From an uncultured Pseudomonadota bacterium (lineage in GTDB: Bacteria; Pseudomonadota; Gammaproteobacteria; Burkholderiales; SG8-41): a stretch of DNA of 21,252 bases. Where the stretch lies: positions 1 through 21,252 of the forward strand of contig CAMPGR010000055.1 in NCBI GenBank assembly GCA_946885605.1. The letters run 5' to 3'. How positions within the stretch are numbered: position 1 is the first letter of the stretch; the number at the start of each line of letters is the position of its first letter. A model generated the notes under the pieces. It did no database searches. It saw only the letters and a list, made by a program, of their open reading frames with translations, and was not told where the DNA came from. This document shows, one piece after another, positions 7,823 to 15,509 of the stretch. A program made the position numbers and the translations under genes.

Positions 7823-10786
7823 ATGGAAGAGAGCGCACTGCGCAGCGCCATCGCTCGCGATCACCGCATCGCCGAAGCGGAGATCGTACATCGCCTGCGT
7901 GCGTTGCAGCCCGGTCCGCCCGCCGCAGAACGCATCCATGCCGAGGCGCTGCGGCTCGCCGAGCGCGTCCGTGCGACGCCGACCGGCCCGCTCTCCGCCG
8001 AATCGTTCCTGCGGCATTACGGGCTCTCGACGCGCGAGGGCGTGGCGCTCATGTGCGTCGCCGAAGCGCTGCTCCGCATTCCCGATCCCGACACGGCCGA
8101 TGCGCTGCTGCGGGAGAAGCTTTCCGAAGGACAGTGGGGCGCGGTGACGGAAGGCTCGCTCGTCTCGAACGCCGCAGACTGGGCGCTGCTCCTCACCGGC
8201 ACGCTCGCACGCTGGCACGAGACGGAGGAGGATAGTCTCCCCGCGCAGTTGAAGCGGCTTGCTGCGCGCCTCGGCGAGCCCGTGGTGCGCGCAGCGGTAC
8301 GCCGGGCGATGCGCATCCTCGCCGAGCAGTTCGTGCTTGCGGAGACGATCGAAGAGGCGGTCGAGCGCGGCGCCGGGCGGCGGCCCTACCTCTATTCGTA
8401 CGACATGCTGGGCGAGGCGGCGCGGACCGCCGAGGACGCGGCGGACTATCTGGACGCGTATCGGCGCGCACTGAACACCGTCCATCTTCCCGACTCGATC
8501 TCGGTCAAGCTTTCCGCGCTCCATCCGCGCTTCGAGGAGAGCAAGAGAGGGCGCGTTTTCGCGGAACTGCTCCCACGCGTCAAGGCGCTGTGCGAGATCG
8601 CTGCGGCGCGCGGCGTGCTGATCACCATGGACGCCGAAGAATCGGAGCGCCTCGAGCTGACGCTCGATCTTTTCGATGCGCTTTCGCGCGAGTTCCGTCT
8701 CGGGCTCGCCGTGCAGGCGTATCAGAAGCGCGCGCTCGCGGTATGCGAGTGGCTCGTTGCGTTGCGGCGTCCGATCGGCGTGCGGCTCGTGAAGGGCGCG
8801 TACTGGGACAGCGAGGTCAAGCGCGCGCAACAGCTCGGCATGCCGGACTATCCCGTTTTCACGCGCAAAAGCGCGACCGATGCGAGCTATGTCGCCTGCG
8901 CGACACGGCTGCTCTCGGCGCCGGAGACGGTCTATCCCGCATTCGCCACGCACAACTGCCGCACCGTCGCGACGGTTCTCGAGCTCGTGCGCGGCACGGG
9001 CCGAAGCAACGAGAGTTTCGAGTTCCAGAAACTCCTCGGCATGGGCGATGCGCTCTACGATGCCGTGCGCGCGGAGCACGCGTTGCCGGTGCGCGTCTAT
9101 GCCCCGGTCGGAAGCTTCAAGGAGCTCCTGCCGTATCTCGTGCGGAGAATGCTGGAGAACGGCGCCAATACGTCCTTCGTACACCAGATCGCCGATCCCG
9201 ATGTGCCGGTCGAGGAGCTGGTCGCCGACCCGCTCGCCGCAATGCCGCAGCCGTACATGCCCGATCCCCGGATTCCACTGCCGCGCGACCTGTATCCCGA
9301 CCGCGCGAACTCGATCGGGATCGACCTCTCGGTCCAGGGCAATCTCGCAATGCTTCATGCGCGCGTTGTCGAGGATCGCGAGCGTGGCGCTTCGGAACCC
9401 GAGCCGACATCGCGCGCGAGACTGGACACGCTGATCGACCGCGCGGCACGAGCGTTCCCTGCGTGGTCGCAGCGCCCGGCGATGGAACGCGCGGAACTCC
9501 TGCGGCGTGCGGCGGACGCGATCGAAGCGCACATGATGGAGCTCGTCTCGCTCATCGTGCGGGAAGGGAAACGCACGTACGCCGACGCAGTGGCCGAGGT
9601 GCGGGAGGCGGCCGACTTCTGCCGCTACTATGCGTCGCAGTCGCAGGCGAGGTTCGCCGCGCCCCAGGTGCTCGACGGCCCCGTGGGGGAGCGCAACGAG
9701 CTTTCGCTCCACGGCCGCGGCGTATTCGCGTGCGTGAGCCCGTGGAATTTCCCGCTGTCGATCTTCACCGGGCAGGTCGCCGCCGCGCTCGCGGCAGGCA
9801 ACACCGTGGTCGCGAAGCCCGCCGAGCAGACGCCGCGCATCGGACTGCGGGCGCTTGCGCTCTTGCGCGCCGCCGGCGTTCCCCGGGAAGTGGCCGCGTG
9901 CGCCATCGGCGATGGCGAGAGCGTCGGCGCGCCGCTCGTTGCCGATCCGCGCATACGCGGTGTCGCGTTCACCGGGTCGGTTGAGACGGCGCAGCACATC
10001 AACCGCGCGCTCGCGGCGCGCGCAGGGCCGATCGTGCCGCTCATCGCCGAGACAGGCGGCGTGAACGCGATGCTCGTCGATGCGTCGGCGCTCCCCGAGC
10101 AGGTGGTGGACGACGTGGTCGTCTCCGCCTTCCAGAGCGCGGGGCAGCGCTGCTCGGCGCAGCGCATTCTCTTTCTCGATGAAGGCTGCGCACCTCGCGT
10201 CATGCGCCTCATCGCGGGCGCGCTCGCCGAGCTCAAGGTTGGCGATCCCGCCGAGCCGGATACCGACATCGGTCCGATCATCGATGCGCCGAGCCATGCC
10301 GCGCTCGCGCGTCACGTGGAGAAGCTGCGGAGATCCGCGCGGCTCATCGGCGAAGCGCCGCTCGATGCGTGGCTGGCGGAGGACCACTACCTCGCGCCCA
10401 TCGCCTTCGAGCTTCCGATCTACGACTTGCCGCGCACCGAGATCTTCGGGCCGATCCTGCACGTTGCGACCTATCGCCGGCGCGAGCTCGATGCCGTGCT
10501 CCAATGGATACGGGCGACGGGCTATGGGCTCACGCTCGGCATTCATTCGCGTATCCAGGCGTTCGTCGACGAGGTGACAGGTGCCGCGCGCGTAGGCAAC
10601 ATTTACGTCAACCGCAGCATGATCGGCGCGGTGGTGGGCGTACAGCCCTTCGGCGGCGAAGGCCTTTCCGGCACGGGACCCAAAGCCGGCGGGCCCAATT
10701 ATCTGCTGCGTTTCGTGACCGAGCGGACGGTGAGCGTCAACACCGCGGCGGTCGGCGGCGTGACGGAGCTGCTCAGCAAGTCGTGA
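7823..10786 (+). CDS. putA: Bifunctional proline dehydrogenase / L-glutamate gamma-semialdehyde dehydrogenase, short form
   Basis: PutA oxidises proline to glutamate in two steps, with FAD passing electrons to the quinone pool in the first and NAD in the second. The 987-residue chain has an N-terminal helical domain (about 1-180), a PRODH barrel (about 185-470) with SYDMLGEAA, LVKGAYWDSE, FATHNCRT and the proline-binding R441-R442 in VRRMLENGAN, then an aldehyde dehydrogenase domain (about 520-987). The latter has VSPWNFP (638-644), FTGSVETA, E743 in ETGG and the nucleophile C777 in AGQRCSAQ. It matches the short PutA class and lacks the N-terminal ribbon-helix-helix repressor domain of long PutAs, so it should not autoregulate by DNA binding. 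The start codon has little ribosome-site similarity. The last residues, GGVTELLSKS, resemble the peptide encoded by the downstream tandem repeat. Confidence 0.97.
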   Translation: MEESALRSAIARDHRIAEAEIVHRLRALQPGPPAAERIHAEALRLAERVRATPTGPLSAESFLRHYGLSTREGVALMCVAEALLRIPDPDTADALLREKLSEGQWGAVTEGSLVSNAADWALLLTGTLARWHETEEDSLPAQLKRLAARLGEPVVRAAVRRAMRILAEQFVLAETIEEAVERGAGRRPYLYSYDMLGEAARTAEDAADYLDAYRRALNTVHLPDSISVKLSALHPRFEESKRGRVFAELLPRVKALCEIAAARGVLITMDAEESERLELTLDLFDALSREFRLGLAVQAYQKRALAVCEWLVALRRPIGVRLVKGAYWDSEVKRAQQLGMPDYPVFTRKSATDASYVACATRLLSAPETVYPAFATHNCRTVATVLELVRGTGRSNESFEFQKLLGMGDALYDAVRAEHALPVRVYAPVGSFKELLPYLVRRMLENGANTSFVHQIADPDVPVEELVADPLAAMPQPYMPDPRIPLPRDLYPDRANSIGIDLSVQGNLAMLHARVVEDRERGASEPEPTSRARLDTLIDRAARAFPAWSQRPAMERAELLRRAADAIEAHMMELVSLIVREGKRTYADAVAEVREAADFCRYYASQSQARFAAPQVLDGPVGERNELSLHGRGVFACVSPWNFPLSIFTGQVAAALAAGNTVVAKPAEQTPRIGLRALALLRAAGVPREVAACAIGDGESVGAPLVADPRIRGVAFTGSVETAQHINRALAARAGPIVPLIAETGGVNAMLVDASALPEQVVDDVVVSAFQSAGQRCSAQRILFLDEGCAPRVMRLIAGALAELKVGDPAEPDTDIGPIIDAPSHAALARHVEKLRRSARLIGEAPLDAWLAEDHYLAPIAFELPIYDLPRTEIFGPILHVATYRRRELDAVLQWIRATGYGLTLGIHSRIQAFVDEVTGAARVGNIYVNRSMIGAVVGVQPFGGEGLSGTGPKAGGPNYLLRFVTERTVSVNTAAVGGVTELLSKS

Positions 10787-10907
10787 TCTTCGTCGTGCCG
10801 GCGGAGCTGCTCGACAAGTCCCGATCGTTCGTCGTGCCGACGGAGTTGTTCGACAAGTCCCGATCGTTCGTCGTGCCGGCGGAGCTGCTTGACAAGTCCT
10901 GAGACCG
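10753..10907 (+). repeat. 39-bp tandem repeat, three copies plus a degenerate copy in the putA 3' end
   Basis: Three contiguous 39-base units lie at 10791-10829, 10830-10868 and 10869-10907. Units 1 and 2 differ at three bases. Unit 3 matches unit 1 with one change over about 31 bases, then diverges. A 38-base related copy (10753-10790) spans the putA stop codon. Because 39 is a multiple of three, one plus frame (from 10786 to a TGA at 10900-10902) reads as a 13-residue repeat containing VVPAELLDKSRSF, similar to the PutA ending. The frame is shifted relative to putA. The opposite strand also stays open through the array. No start codon or ribosome site suggests a separate gene. Confidence 0.85.
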
Positions 10908-10909
10908 TT

Positions 10910-10963
10910 ATCCCGGACAATGATCCGGGATCCAGACCGCCTTGACCCCGTCGTACGCCGGGG
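10910..10963. repeat. REP-like double palindrome between convergent putA and MBL-fold genes
   Basis: ATCCCGGA (10910-10917) pairs with TCCGGGAT (10924-10931) as an 8-bp stem. An imperfect palindrome beginning CCCC and ending GGGG follows at 10946-10963. An ATCCAG core at 10930-10935 links it to the elements at 2697 and 13154. Lying between the ends of two convergent genes, it could serve as a bidirectional terminator or mRNA-stabilising structure. Confidence 0.55.
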
Positions 10964-10992
10964 AAAACTCCATGCACGCGAGACCAACCCGC

Positions 10993-12027
10993 TCAGCAGC
11001 CGGACACGCAGCGGCCGCTGCCGTCGAACTCCATCGTGCGCCCGCTGATCGCGAGGTGTACCGGCCGGTCTTTCACCATGCTGACGAAGGTGGCGGTGCG
11101 TGTGTTGGGCTTGAGCTTGCCGCCTTCGGTGGCGCCCTCGTTGACGTGCGAGGCGATGACCGAAGCCGGGCGCACAAGCTCGTTCGCCGCATACGCGGCA
11201 GCGGCGGAGTTCACCGCGCTCGGCCCGAGGTTGATCATCATGAGGTTCGCCTTGTGGAAGTCGTGCACCACGCTCTTCATCTCGGTGTGGATGCCGCTGT
11301 CGCCGGTGAGATAGACCGTGAGCCCGTTGGTGAACTTGACGACGTAGCCGGTCGGCGGGCCAAGCGCGATGCTGACGTTGTCCGCGGCGAGTTGCGTGCG
11401 ATGCGGCTCCGTGAGCAGACTGCGCGGCACGTTGTTGGCATGCGAAGCGAAGATGACCGTGATGTCGACACCGCGCGTCGCCTTGCCTGCCCGAATGGTG
11501 TGCGAGCCGCCGAGGTGAGCATTGGCGAGACAGGGCGTCGCCTGGGGAACCGGGATCGCGCCACCCGTTGCCGCGCAGTTGCCGGTCGGCTTGCCGCGGA
11601 TCGCCTCCACCTTCTTGCCGATGAAGGCGCCCATGTCGCTCACCATGAGGATCACGCTGTTCTTGGCGGCGGCGATCTCCGCGGTGGTCGAATTCGGCAC
11701 GGCGGGCGACGTCTGCGGTTTCTCGCAGCTTCCCGCGCCCGCGGAGGCGAGCCTGGCGTCTCCGATATGGTCGCCGTGCGCGTGGGTGAGCAGCACCACG
11801 TGCACCTCGCCCAGTCGCGGGTCTTCAGCGCCAGTTACCGAGCGGCCGGCGTCGTAGAGTATGCGCACGCCGGTCGGGTCCTCGAAGAGCGTCGCGCGAT
11901 CCTGCGCGCACAGCTCTCCGTTGTGCGAGCCGAGCGGCGTGACCTTGACGTTCTGCGCCCACGCCGGCGCGCCGGCGATGACTAGTGCCAGGGTGCATGC
12001 GGCATGGAACAGCATTCTGCGATTCAT
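10993..12027 (-). CDS. Secreted metallo-beta-lactamase-fold hydrolase
   Basis: This is a 344-residue MBL-fold protein with a Sec signal peptide (MNRRMLF, hydrophobic core, AWA before QNVKVTPLG at about residue 24), so it is probably periplasmic. The zinc motif is intact: THAHGDH (H82, H84, D86, H87), with likely further ligands at H196 (FASHANN), D243 (LTGDSG) and H294 (IASHVNEG). Roughly 100 residues with four cysteines (C101, C151, C166 and others nearby) separate the HxHxDH motif from the next ligand, longer than in minimal MBL folds. The start at 12027 is chosen over 12057 because GGCGGAGG precedes it and it opens the signal peptide directly. It follows the SMP-30-like gene by 131 bases on the same strand. 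The substrate is unknown; lactonase or L-ascorbate-lactonase-like activity is possible. Confidence 0.9.
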   Translation of the reverse strand: MNRRMLFHAACTLALVIAGAPAWAQNVKVTPLGSHNGELCAQDRATLFEDPTGVRILYDAGRSVTGAEDPRLGEVHVVLLTHAHGDHIGDARLASAGAGSCEKPQTSPAVPNSTTAEIAAAKNSVILMVSDMGAFIGKKVEAIRGKPTGNCAATGGAIPVPQATPCLANAHLGGSHTIRAGKATRGVDITVIFASHANNVPRSLLTEPHRTQLAADNVSIALGPPTGYVVKFTNGLTVYLTGDSGIHTEMKSVVHDFHKANLMMINLGPSAVNSAAAAYAANELVRPASVIASHVNEGATEGGKLKPNTRTATFVSMVKDRPVHLAISGRTMEFDGSGRCVSGC

Positions 12028-12158
12028 GGCGCCTCCGCCTCGGTGGATTGCTTGCAATGCAGATTCGGGTGTGCAGGCGCAACACGTCGTGTGTCGCTTT
12101 CATTCCGTGCTAGGGGTGGGGATGGGTTTGAGGATGGGCTCGGCCTTGACACCGCCGC

Positions 12159-13061
12159 TCAGGGGTAAAGCGCCCAGCCCACGCGTTCGGTCGGTGCCTT
12201 GAAGAAGTGACCTTGCGTCGTGGTGACGAAGAGGGTCGACAAGTCGGCCCCGCCGAAGCAGCAGTTGGTCGGCCGGTTGGCGGGAACGGGATGCGTAGCG
12301 AGTACGCGCCCCCTCGGCGTGAAGACGTAAATCATCGGTCCGGCGCCGTTCACTTCCCAGCCGGCTGCTGCAACGATATTGCCGTCTCGATCGAGGCACA
12401 TGCCGTCGATGCCGCGATGCAGCCCTTTGGCATCGGCGCCCCACGTGAAGAGCAACGAATACGTGCCCAGGCTGCCGTCGTCGCGAATCGGATAGGCGCG
12501 GAGCTCGCGTGGGATTTTCGGGTCGTAGCCGCTTTCCGCGACGTAAAGCGTGGTCTGATCCTGCGAGACCAGTATGCCGTTGGGCTGCGTAGTGTCGAAG
12601 GTGACACGCGTCGCGGTGTAAGAGCCGTCGGGCTGCGGGTCGGCGCGGATTACCGAGCGGTTGTCGAGCTCCGGTTTTTCCGTCGGGTCGATGTTGCCTT
12701 CGTTCCACGGATTGGTGAACCAGATGCGGCCCTTACGATCGATAGCGAGGTCGTTCGGCGTATTGAGCTTCTTGCCGTCGACGCGATCCACGAGCGTGAC
12801 CATTCTTCCATCGGGCTCGAAGCGCACCAGAGACCGGCCGCCCGAGCAGCAGCCGTAGAGCCGGCCCTGCGCGTCGAACGCGAGCCCGTTGGTGCGATTG
12901 GTGCCGGTGCGCCATTCCATGAGCGTGCCGCTCTTCGGTTCGTAGCGCATGATGCGGCTCGCGAGGATGTGCGTGAAATAGACGTATTCCCCGTCCCACA
13001 CCGGGCCCTCGGTCAGGGGCACCGGGGGCGGCTTCATGATCAGTTCGAATTTCCAGTCCAT
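12159..13061 (-). CDS. SMP-30/gluconolactonase/LRE-family beta-propeller protein
   Basis: The 300-residue protein has the six-bladed propeller pattern of SMP-30-type lactonases. Metal-site motifs are visible in the expected order: TEGPVW (E18), TPNDLAID (N103), QPNGI (N161) and RGIDGMCLD (D219). Family members hydrolyse sugar lactones or related cyclic esters using a divalent metal. A Cys-Cys pair occurs at 71-72 and another in NCCFGG near the C-terminus. No signal peptide is seen, so it is probably cytoplasmic. The start at 13061 has AAGGAAAG upstream; a longer in-frame reading to 13244 runs through a REP element and is rejected. Its neighbours are a Bug receptor gene upstream and a secreted MBL-fold hydrolase gene downstream, both possibly concerned with lactone-like compounds. 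Confidence 0.9.
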   Translation of the reverse strand: MDWKFELIMKPPPVPLTEGPVWDGEYVYFTHILASRIMRYEPKSGTLMEWRTGTNRTNGLAFDAQGRLYGCCSGGRSLVRFEPDGRMVTLVDRVDGKKLNTPNDLAIDRKGRIWFTNPWNEGNIDPTEKPELDNRSVIRADPQPDGSYTATRVTFDTTQPNGILVSQDQTTLYVAESGYDPKIPRELRAYPIRDDGSLGTYSLLFTWGADAKGLHRGIDGMCLDRDGNIVAAAGWEVNGAGPMIYVFTPRGRVLATHPVPANRPTNCCFGGADLSTLFVTTTQGHFFKAPTERVGWALYP

Positions 13062-13134
13062 TAACGCTTTCCTTGAAAGACTGCTCGCTACGGCATGTGC
13101 GAGGCTACGAGCCCATTGAACTTGCTCATTGCGC

Positions 13135-13192
13135 ATGCCAGCGCGAAGCTGGCATCCAGTAGAGTTGTCTGGATTCCAGCGTACGCTGGAAT
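13135..13192. repeat. REP/BIME-like element with two strong hairpins
   Basis: ATGCCAGC (13135-13142) pairs with GCTGGCAT (13148-13155) around a 5-base loop. A perfect 20-base palindrome sits at 13173-13192. Between them ATCCAG (13154-13159) faces CTGGAT (13169-13174), giving a clover-like structure. This is the best-preserved copy of the element also seen at 2690-2731 and 10910-10963. It fills much of the 182-base gap between the Bug gene and the SMP-30-like gene and may separate two transcripts. Confidence 0.75.
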
Positions 13193-13243
13193 GACGAGGG
13201 ACCTGGCCGCTGCCTGAAGCGCAAGGTGCCCAAGCCGACGCCA

Positions 13244-14224
13244 CTAATCGAGCTTGATCCCCGCCTCCGCGATGATGTTCGCGAACTTCGCCGACTCGTT
13301 GCGGATGAACTGCCGAAACTCTTCAGGCGACGTGGGCGAAGGCTCGAACCCCGATGCCTTCAGCTTGTTCGACATCTCGGGCGCCTTCAGCGCCTGCACC
13401 GCCGCGGTATTGAGCCGCTTCAGCACCAGCTCGGGGATTTTTGCGGGCGCGAAGAATCCGAAGAAATTCACGAGCTCGAAACTGGAAAGCGGCGGATACT
13501 CGGCGATTGCAGGAACGTCGGGCAGCACCGACACGCGAGTCTTGGACGTCACGCCGATCGGACGGATGCGGCCGCTCTCGACGAACGGCAGCGCGGCGCC
13601 GATGCTGACGAAGGTCATGGTGATGTGCTTGCCCGCGACATCGGCGATCTGCGGCGCGGCGCCCTTGTACGGCACGTGGCGGATGTCGACGCCCGCCATC
13701 TTGTTGAAAAGCTCGCCGGTCAACTGTTGCGGGTTACCCACGCCACTCGACGAGAAGGTGAGCTTGCCCTTGTTCCGCTTCGCGTATTCGACGAGCTCCG
13801 CGACCGTCTTCGCCGGCACGTCGGTGTTCACCGCGAGGAGATTCGGCACTTTGACGAGCAGCGTGACGGGCTGCAGGTCGCGGTCCCAGTCATACGCCAT
13901 CTTGTCCTTGTAGAGATGCGGATTGAGCGCGACTTCGCCCGATGCGACGAGCACGGTGTAGCCGTCGGGCGGCGCTTTCGCCGCAGCCCCGGTGCCGATC
14001 ATCCCGCTCGCACCGGTGCGGTTCTCCACCACGGCCGGCTGCCCGAAAATTTTGTTGAACTGATCGGCGAGGAGCCGCGCGGTCAGGTCTGTTCCGCCAC
14101 CGGCCGGAAACGGGCAGAGGATCCTGATCTGCTGCGACGGGTACTGGGCCTGGGCGAGTGCTACGGGGACCGCCGCCACCAATGCGAAAGCGACGGCGCA
14201 CAGCTTCAGTGCGGGGTATTTCAT
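13244..14224 (-). CDS. TctC/Bug-family substrate-binding protein
   Basis: This is the fourth Bug receptor, 326 residues, full length. The ATG at 14224 is preceded by GGAGGAG at ideal spacing and opens a Sec signal peptide (MKYPALKL, hydrophobic core, cleavage near ALA at 22-24). Typical landmarks follow: IRILCPFPAGGGTDLTARLL, NRTGASGMIGT, APPDGYTVL, RHVPYKGAAP and the FFAPAKIPE segment. It is 51 bases downstream of the aminotransferase-like gene and is followed by a REP element before the SMP-30-like gene. It probably belongs to a transcript with the DUF1080 and aminotransferase genes. The ligand is unknown, and no TctA/TctB genes accompany it. Confidence 0.94.
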   Translation of the reverse strand: MKYPALKLCAVAFALVAAVPVALAQAQYPSQQIRILCPFPAGGGTDLTARLLADQFNKIFGQPAVVENRTGASGMIGTGAAAKAPPDGYTVLVASGEVALNPHLYKDKMAYDWDRDLQPVTLLVKVPNLLAVNTDVPAKTVAELVEYAKRNKGKLTFSSSGVGNPQQLTGELFNKMAGVDIRHVPYKGAAPQIADVAGKHITMTFVSIGAALPFVESGRIRPIGVTSKTRVSVLPDVPAIAEYPPLSSFELVNFFGFFAPAKIPELVLKRLNTAAVQALKAPEMSNKLKASGFEPSPTSPEEFRQFIRNESAKFANIIAEAGIKLD

Positions 14225-14275
14225 AGCTCCTCCGGTGTCGTGGAACGACAAGCCGCGTCCGACCAGCCCGCCGCG

Positions 14276-15448
14276 TCAGGCCATTGTAGCGGGGGAAGCC
14301 GCTGTTGTATTCCCGAGCTCGCGCTGAATCGCGTGCACCGCGCGCTCGAGGTCGTCCTCGTTGTTGAAGAAGCTCATCGAGAGCCGCAGCGCGCCGTCCT
14401 TGACGTTGGTCACGACGCGATGCTTCGAGCGCAGTCGCTCCATGAGCCCCGCGGCGTCCGGAACGAGCACGTTCACGATGTGCGCGCGCTCCTCCCATTC
14501 ATGGGGCGTGGTCGATCTCAATCCGGCACCCCGGAGAAGATCGAGACAAGCCGTCGTCAGCTCGCGCACCCGCTCCTCGATCTGCTGCAGGCCGATCGAT
14601 CGGATCAACTCGGCGCCGTGGCGCAGCACGCGAATGCCGAGGAAGTTGGGATTGCCGCCTTCGAAGCGGTGCGCCGTGCGCACGTAATCGAACTGGCTCG
14701 TCACGTGCGCCCGGGTCGCGGGTTCGGACACCGGGGGCTTGACGAAATCCGTGCGCAGCTCGCTCACGAGCTCTTCCCGGCAGTAGACGATGCCCGAGCC
14801 GGTCAGGCCGAAGAGCCCTTTATGCCCGCCGATCGCGACGATGTCGGCACCCAAGCTGCCAAGCGGCGCGGCGAGGATGCCGGCCGCTTGGACGCCATCG
14901 ACCACGAGCCGCGCGCCGCGCTCGCGGCAGACCCGGCCGAGCTCCGGCAGATTGACGCGGTAACCATTGCCATAGGTCACGTAGGCGGTCGAGACGACAC
15001 GGGTGCGCGCGTCCCATTTTTCGAGAAACGCTTCGAGCGGCAGCCGGCCGTCGCTGTTGCGCGCATAGCGCAGCTCCACGCCCTTCGCTTCCCAGTGCTT
15101 CCACACCCACACGTTGGCGACGTGCTCCATGTCGGTGAGGAGCACGTTGTCCCCCGGACGCAGGTCGAACCCGTGCGCGGCGATGTTGAGCCCTTCGGTG
15201 GTGTTCTTCGTGAACGCGATCTCGCCGGGCTTCGCGCCGAGGAGCGCCGCCAGGCACGCGCGCGTGTTCGCGACGTTGAGGGCAGACCAGGCGTCCTCGC
15301 CCGCGTTCTCGACGACATCGCGCCAATAGTCGTGGAGCGCCTGTTCCTGCGCTCGGGGCGGGATGGTCTTGCGCGCGACGTCGAGATAAGTCCAGCGGGC
15401 GAGCGTCGGAAACTCGCTCCGCAATGCGTTCCAGTCGGGTATGTTCAT
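14276..15448 (-). CDS. Class V aminotransferase-fold PLP enzyme (cysteine-desulfurase-like, lacking the desulfurase Cys)
   Basis: The 390-residue chain is a fold-type I PLP enzyme. NTTEGLN (82-88) should bind the phosphate, H109 in DMEHVAN should stack on the ring, DGVQAAG supplies D184 and Q187, and GGHKGLFG holds the Schiff-base lysine K210. The C-terminal domain ends in an LRLSMSFFNNEDDL stretch typical of the family. The active-site cysteine loop of IscS/SufS enzymes (a GxxC-type motif in the C-terminal third) is not seen, so a sulfur-donor role is unlikely. Isopenicillin-N-epimerase-like, kynureninase-like or amino-acid lyase/aminotransferase activities remain possible. The start at 15448 follows an AGG-containing site. 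The gene lies 61 bases after the DUF1080 gene and 51 before a Bug receptor gene, suggesting catabolism of a transported amino compound. Confidence 0.88.
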   Translation of the reverse strand: MNIPDWNALRSEFPTLARWTYLDVARKTIPPRAQEQALHDYWRDVVENAGEDAWSALNVANTRACLAALLGAKPGEIAFTKNTTEGLNIAAHGFDLRPGDNVLLTDMEHVANVWVWKHWEAKGVELRYARNSDGRLPLEAFLEKWDARTRVVSTAYVTYGNGYRVNLPELGRVCRERGARLVVDGVQAAGILAAPLGSLGADIVAIGGHKGLFGLTGSGIVYCREELVSELRTDFVKPPVSEPATRAHVTSQFDYVRTAHRFEGGNPNFLGIRVLRHGAELIRSIGLQQIEERVRELTTACLDLLRGAGLRSTTPHEWEERAHIVNVLVPDAAGLMERLRSKHRVVTNVKDGALRLSMSFFNNEDDLERAVHAIQRELGNTTAASPATMA

Positions 15449-15509
15449 GCGCTAGCCTGCCGTGACGAATTTCAATATTACGGCAGGCGGGCGCCACATG
15501 CCGGTTTTT

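Noticed and set aside
10786..10902. The 39-bp array as a separate small protein or as a CRISPR array
   Set aside because: There are no spacers between units, no start codon or ribosome site for the repeat frame, and no cas genes. It is a direct tandem repeat.
7772..10987. A 1071-codon open frame on the minus strand opposite putA
   Set aside because: It is antisense to a complete PutA with every catalytic motif, is extremely rich in Arg, His and Glu, and shows no recognisable domain. Such frames are expected opposite GC-rich genes.
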